Part shown: in pieces, positions 61,101 to 64,000 of the stretch
How the letters are laid out: each line of letters begins with the position of its first letter
Numbering within the stretch: the stretch's first letter is position 1
Origin: JBJKRF01 sp046704785
GTDB lineage: Bacteria; Chloroflexota; Anaerolineae; Anaerolineales; Villigracilaceae
NCBI GenBank assembly: GCA_046704785.1
Contig: JBJKRF010000055.1
Coordinates: forward strand, 1-64,000
DNA: 64,000 nt
Direction: 5' to 3'
Notes under the pieces: generated by a model
Database searches by the model: none
The model's input: only the letters and a program-made list of their open reading frames with translations
Told to the model about the DNA's origin: nothing
Made by a program: the position numbers and the translations under genes

Positions 61101-61790
61101 GCCCAGATCGGTGTCCTCCGTGCGTCGCATGGACGTATCGAATCCCCCGACTTTCTCGAAAGCTTCCTTGCGCGTAGCCACATTGGACGTAATCAGCGAA
61201 TAAGCACATAGCAAACTCTTCGGATACTGCTGACATACCCCAGGAAGTTGCGCTTCGATTTTCGCCATTGCATAGCTGGGGTACATGCCCGGCTGCGCAT
61301 TGCTATGCAGTCGAGTAAACTGTTCGATAACCTGGGTTGTGAACAGTTCATCGGGCGCAATTCCTAACATTTGTCCCAGCACAGCAGGCCGGATATCCGG
61401 GTCGGCTCCCAGATGGAGATGATAGCGGCCGCCCGATACGACATCCAGCGATGGAGCCTGCGCAAACGCTGCGGCGTATTTTTGCAGCCAATCCGGGGCA
61501 GGGAGCATATCGGCGTCGAGAAACACCAGGAGGTCGCCGGTAGCTTGGACGCAAGCGGTATTGCGCGCTTGCGAGCGCCCCAGGTTGGTAGGATGGGAAA
61601 AGTGATGTAGGTTGATCCCGGTGTTGCGCCGGCGCAGGAAAGTTGACGTGCCATCCGTAGAGCCATCATCCACGATTAAGCACTCGAACTGGTCGCGGGG
61701 CAAGGTCTGGGCCTCCAGGCAACGGATTACCAGTTCGAGCGTCGAACGGCTGTTAAACGCCGGTATCACGATGCTGAAAAGGGGACTCAT
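58176..61790 (-). CDS. Three-part fusion: GT2 glycosyltransferase, transglutaminase-like domain, GT1/UGT glycosyltransferase
   Basis: 1204 residues. Residues 1-280: GT2 fold with IVIPAFNSRSTLE, DDGSTDGT (41-48), DAD (92-94) and RRTEDTDLG (around 225). Residues 280-430: unassigned, with a winged-helix-like stretch. Residues 430-680: beta-rich segment plus transglutaminase-like core, Cys604 in TGFGPCVHLARLF, His654 in THTWAEFY, and Glu670 (usually Asp) in GWMPVEFS. Residues 805-1195: UGT/MGT-type GT1 with TSIGSTGDVQPLLALA and the donor-site signature HGWLFPRAACIVHHGGAGTTAAAFRAGVPTVVVPHLLDQ. It is coupled by ATGA overlaps to NRPS genes on both sides, so it surely serves the same product. Glycosylation, and amide formation by the middle domain as proposed for AdmF of andrimid, are inferred. 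Confidence 0.87.
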   Translation of the reverse strand: MSPLFSIVIPAFNSRSTLELVIRCLEAQTLPRDQFECLIVDDGSTDGTSTFLRRRNTGINLHHFSHPTNLGRSQARNTACVQATGDLLVFLDADMLPAPDWLQKYAAAFAQAPSLDVVSGGRYHLHLGADPDIRPAVLGQMLGIAPDELFTTQVIEQFTRLHSNAQPGMYPSYAMAKIEAQLPGVCQQYPKSLLCAYSLITSNVATRKEAFEKVGGFDTSMRRTEDTDLGIRLWTTGAHFGCAPDARAYHMYHAGQGDRNNTLVERQAFFYRHPYLLVILLNLWFAYQDRPDPAPPSPVFDSLLTLLAAEQELPDIDIRQEFYRVYRQAAWADCVCDKDFMVEYYCEHSGIPRDKIESYLDQAIARGLVTQRRNQRFYFDFDHTTNWLRKNTTYQQYELAHTRYHWIREQIPHPQNGSASSPEEGKSPSSSAALIFHCRGVYEISIPQATFSQGSFNATLNIPLPAAHACQSNVQIVRCEPEVLLRYADSERTMISEFPLAQATQSDGSILLRYEFECDLQEHLLPENNASPAPIATSSQYLTPTYPVAQLPKVEALLKKILAGPARNQYAMAHTIYLWILNNRRYLQSFLADYLVLETGFGPCVHLARLFVNLCRLMRIPAREQYGALFGRQLSPDSPQRTVVTGRIYNILTHTWAEFYTPQYGWMPVEFSAADFGRHILTATNVTDQYLREQLIRETDPYSDYYFGNLDPFRIYSGQQTGQVITYPLVKTKMPSDALKSLLLETRHRLVCDTSDAAEFSDLWDGLQKVRAAPSSRSLISAVQDSRRGQPLHSTKELSPTPAQAVSPQRIVITSIGSTGDVQPLLALADELRSVGHELVFALPSIYQHRIQSLGFRFAAIGVGTGLDAWHKIFARQAEIADPIEQTRYYVESLAPWLPQMFQELCGLCATADLLISPSFQSAARMAHDATGIPFVSTHFSPFGSRSSNALRKVSAPPINRCRQQVGLPPLADPLGADGASPQLALYAVSRHIFRPPAEWPSHYHLTGYWFFDQPDWQPDPELVEFIWAGEPPAVITFGSMPSDDSNRLTGLILDAIKQAGCRAIIQRGGGNLAQNHSLPENIYAADFVPHGWLFPRAACIVHHGGAGTTAAAFRAGVPTVVVPHLLDQPIWAEYARALGCATAIIPHGQLTAASLSAAIAQALSRPRFSRSAARLGERIRAENGAQTARNSIEKEFTLQKAYP

Positions 61791-64000
61791 TGCGCGGTTC
61801 CCAATATGTCTGGCGGCTCATCATCCTCCAGCTCTGCGAGCATCGCATCGATTTCCTCATCCGACATCCCCGCAATCAGATTTAGCGTGGCCACAATCTC
61901 TTCCATGTCACCGTTGCCTGTATGATTCTGTATCAAAGCCTCGGCGACTCCGGCGACGGTTGGGCTTTCAAAAAACAGCGCAATAAGTGGCTCCTCCACG
62001 CGCAAGGCCTCCTGCAAATAGGCCATCGACTGAACGGCCAATAAGGAGTTCCCGCCTAATTCGAAGAAGTTATCATAAATTCCCACGCGCTCGACATCGA
62101 GAATGTCTGCCCACATTTGGGCCAGCACTTCTTCCACGGGGTTGCGCGGCGCGGCATATCCTTCATCCAGTCCCGACCGGTCGATGTCTATTTTGAGCAA
62201 AGCTTTGCGATCCACTTTGCCCGTGGCTGTTGATGGTAAAGTATCCAGGAAGACAAATGCCGATGGAACCATGTAGTCTGGCAGGCGCTGCTTGGCAAAA
62301 TCGCGCAGCTCCTTTTGTGCGGGGGAGGCAAGCGGATCGACTGCGACATAAGCCACCAATTGCTTGTCCTCGGACGTTGGCTCTGCGACCGGCCCTGACG
62401 ACTTTACCTGCCCCATCACAGCTGCCTCACGGACGCCCGGATGCTGAGCCAGAACCGCTTCCACCTCTCCCGGTTCGATGCGGTAACCGCGAATCTTGAT
62501 TTGATAGTCGGTCCGTTCCAGGAAGTCGAGCGAGCCGTCCGACTGGAAACGGGCAAGGTCTCCCGTCTTGTAAAGACGCGCCCCCGGTTCCGGGCTGAAG
62601 GGGTCGGGGATGAAGCGCTCGGCTGTCAACGCGGGACGATTGTGGTAGCCTCGCGCCAGGTAGTCCCCACCGATGTAGATCTCTCCCGGTAGTCCAAGGG
62701 GAACCGGTTCGAGTTGCTGGTCGAGCAGATAAATACGGGCATTCGAAATGGGGCGTCCCACCGATATGTTATGCGTGGTCGTATCCTGTTCAGGCGGCGC
62801 AGGATAAGCTGTCACCACGCCGGTGACTTCCGTCATCCCAAACATATTGACCAGTTGCGCCGTCTGGCCAAGGTCCTGAGTCCAGGCGCGCAGAATGTCG
62901 GAGCGCATTACTTCGCCAGAAGAGATGATCATGCGCAATTTGTTTTCCAGCAGGGTTTTGCGCTTTTCCGTCGGCGTGCTGCGCAATACCCCAATGCAGT
63001 TTCGCCAATAGGACGGCGTCACCCCCCAGTGAGTGACATCGTAATCTTTCATCAACTTGAACAGCGCCAGGGGATCGTGTACCTGCTCATGGGTCGCAAT
63101 GACAACTCCCGCGCCTGCGCAGAGCGGCGCCATGAACTGACGCACCGACGCTGAAAAAGAGAACGACTGGGCATGCAGATGCCGGTCCCGTTCTGTCAGC
63201 CCCGTCACAGCTTGAAGCGCCTGTATGTGGGACCACAGGCTGGCGTGTGTGATCATGACGCCTTTCGGTTCTCCGGTGGAGCCTGATGTGTAGATAAGAT
63301 ACACCGGATCGTCGGCAGACGTCAGGCATGTGGGGTTTTCCGTGCTGTATTGTGACAGGGCCGGCCTGGCGGTGTCCAGGCAAACCAGAGATGCCCCAAG
63401 TTCAGCCAACTCGTCGCGCAAGCTGCTTTGCGTTACCAATATGGTGGCCTGGGTATCCGCCAGGATGAATCGTCTCCGCTCTTGGGGATAACGCGGATCG
63501 ACAGGTACGTAAGCCCCACCTGCCTTGATGATTCCCAGAATCCCTATCAATGTGTCGGCGCAACGTTCCATGCAGATGGCAACCCGATCTCCCGCGCTGA
63601 CGCCCAGTGTGCGGAGATGGTGCGCCAACTGGTTCGCGCGGCCGTTCAATGTTTGGTAGGTTAGTGAGTCGAACTTTACATCCGATGACGTTTGTCCTAT
63701 CACCGCGATTGCGTCTGGTGTTTTGGCCGCTTGCGCCTCGATCCATTCGTGGACACATTTCCCGTGCTCGTAATCACGTTTGGTGTCGTTCCAGGTGACC
63801 AGTATTTGTTCCCGCTCGGCTTCCGATATAAGATTAAGGCGCGTGACGGGTTGATCCGGATTGGCAACGATGCTGCGCAGCAAAGTTTCCCAATGATTCA
63901 ACAGGCGTGCCACAGTTTCTTTTTTAAATAAATCGGTACTGTATTTCCAGAGAGTCACCAACTGTCCATCCACTTCTGCAATCGTCAGTGCCAGATCGAA
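61787..64000 (-). CDS. NRPS, C-terminal part: (condensation end) - adenylation - carrier; truncated by window edge
   Basis: The gene enters from the right edge; the visible 737 or so residues begin in the last part of a condensation domain (TLWKYSTDLFKKETVARLLNHWETLL). The adenylation domain has LIYTSGSTGEPKGVMITH, NMFGMTEVTG, YKTGDLARF, RTDYQIKIRGYRIEPGEVEAVL and STATGKVDRKAL. The specificity region reads FSFSASVRQF: by alignment with GrsA, position 235 is Ser, 236 Ala and 239 Arg, so the Asp that holds the alpha-amino group is missing. This suggests a substrate other than a standard alpha-amino acid. A carrier domain (DNFFELGGNSLLAVQ) and an acidic, docking-like tail (MSDEEIDAMLAELEDDEPP) end the protein. 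Confidence 0.92.
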   Translation of the reverse strand, partial: FDLALTIAEVDGQLVTLWKYSTDLFKKETVARLLNHWETLLRSIVANPDQPVTRLNLISEAEREQILVTWNDTKRDYEHGKCVHEWIEAQAAKTPDAIAVIGQTSSDVKFDSLTYQTLNGRANQLAHHLRTLGVSAGDRVAICMERCADTLIGILGIIKAGGAYVPVDPRYPQERRRFILADTQATILVTQSSLRDELAELGASLVCLDTARPALSQYSTENPTCLTSADDPVYLIYTSGSTGEPKGVMITHASLWSHIQALQAVTGLTERDRHLHAQSFSFSASVRQFMAPLCAGAGVVIATHEQVHDPLALFKLMKDYDVTHWGVTPSYWRNCIGVLRSTPTEKRKTLLENKLRMIISSGEVMRSDILRAWTQDLGQTAQLVNMFGMTEVTGVVTAYPAPPEQDTTTHNISVGRPISNARIYLLDQQLEPVPLGLPGEIYIGGDYLARGYHNRPALTAERFIPDPFSPEPGARLYKTGDLARFQSDGSLDFLERTDYQIKIRGYRIEPGEVEAVLAQHPGVREAAVMGQVKSSGPVAEPTSEDKQLVAYVAVDPLASPAQKELRDFAKQRLPDYMVPSAFVFLDTLPSTATGKVDRKALLKIDIDRSGLDEGYAAPRNPVEEVLAQMWADILDVERVGIYDNFFELGGNSLLAVQSMAYLQEALRVEEPLIALFFESPTVAGVAEALIQNHTGNGDMEEIVATLNLIAGMSDEEIDAMLAELEDDEPPDILGTAQ

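Overview
The window looks like chromosomal DNA of a bacterium from the phylum Chloroflexota, most likely class Anaerolineae. This is an inference from the gene set, not a database match. The supporting genes are a V/A-type ATPase operon, a K+-independent membrane pyrophosphatase, a stand-alone MalK/MsiK-type ATPase, Pro/Thr-rich exported proteins with LysM or chitin-binding domains, and large STAND/TPR proteins. Promoters match the usual TTGACA/TATAAT pattern. Several genes have no Shine-Dalgarno sequence and a -10 box almost touching the start codon.

Layout. Positions 1-238 hold the 3' end of a group II intron, abutting the 3' end of the primary sigma factor gene (rpoD, minus). Next is a minus-strand Gld-type ABC operon (ATPase, permease, GldG-like, DUF4340-like; 1615-5505). 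A plus-strand block follows with the H+-pumping pyrophosphatase and a membrane protein/alkaline-phosphatase-superfamily pair. Positions 10.5-24.7 kb carry housekeeping genes: mutS, a sugar ABC ATPase, gpmA, a large FAD/Fe-S dehydrogenase, two small minus-strand genes (SpoU methyltransferase, HAD phosphatase), a RluE-like pseudouridine synthase, a Pat-like acyl-CoA synthetase/acetyltransferase, a CAP-LysM surface protein and a Lrp-type ligand domain. Positions 24.9-38.8 kb contain two separate heterodimeric ABC exporters, a membrane-anchored DsbA-like protein, otsA-otsB, a second TrmH-type methyltransferase and a membrane-anchored STAND/TPR protein with a very recent internal duplication. Positions 39.4-48.2 kb are a complete nine-gene V/A-type ATPase operon (G/H-C-I-K-F-E-A-B-D). 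A STAND/TPR regulator and an exported chitinase-like protein follow. From 52.7 kb to the right edge lies a minus-strand nonribosomal peptide operon that runs off the window.

Two things stand out. First, the minus-strand ABC exporter at 35.1-38.8 kb is preceded by a compact ribosome-dependent attenuator. It has a strong promoter, a 25-codon leader peptide with its own ribosome binding site, a hairpin over the leader stop codon, a segment of the leader coding sequence that can pair with the terminator arm, and a perfect terminator just before the exporter gene. Second, the NRPS operon carries a three-part fusion (GT2 glycosyltransferase, transglutaminase-like domain, GT1/UGT glycosyltransferase). 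It is translationally coupled between an A-PCP protein whose adenylation pocket lacks the usual amine-binding aspartate and a C-PCP-E-like protein that has no adenylation domain. MbtH, a type II thioesterase and an MFS exporter complete the visible part. Together these suggest a glycosylated peptide with an unusual acyl building block, which I cannot assign to a known product.

No tRNA, rRNA or CRISPR array was seen.
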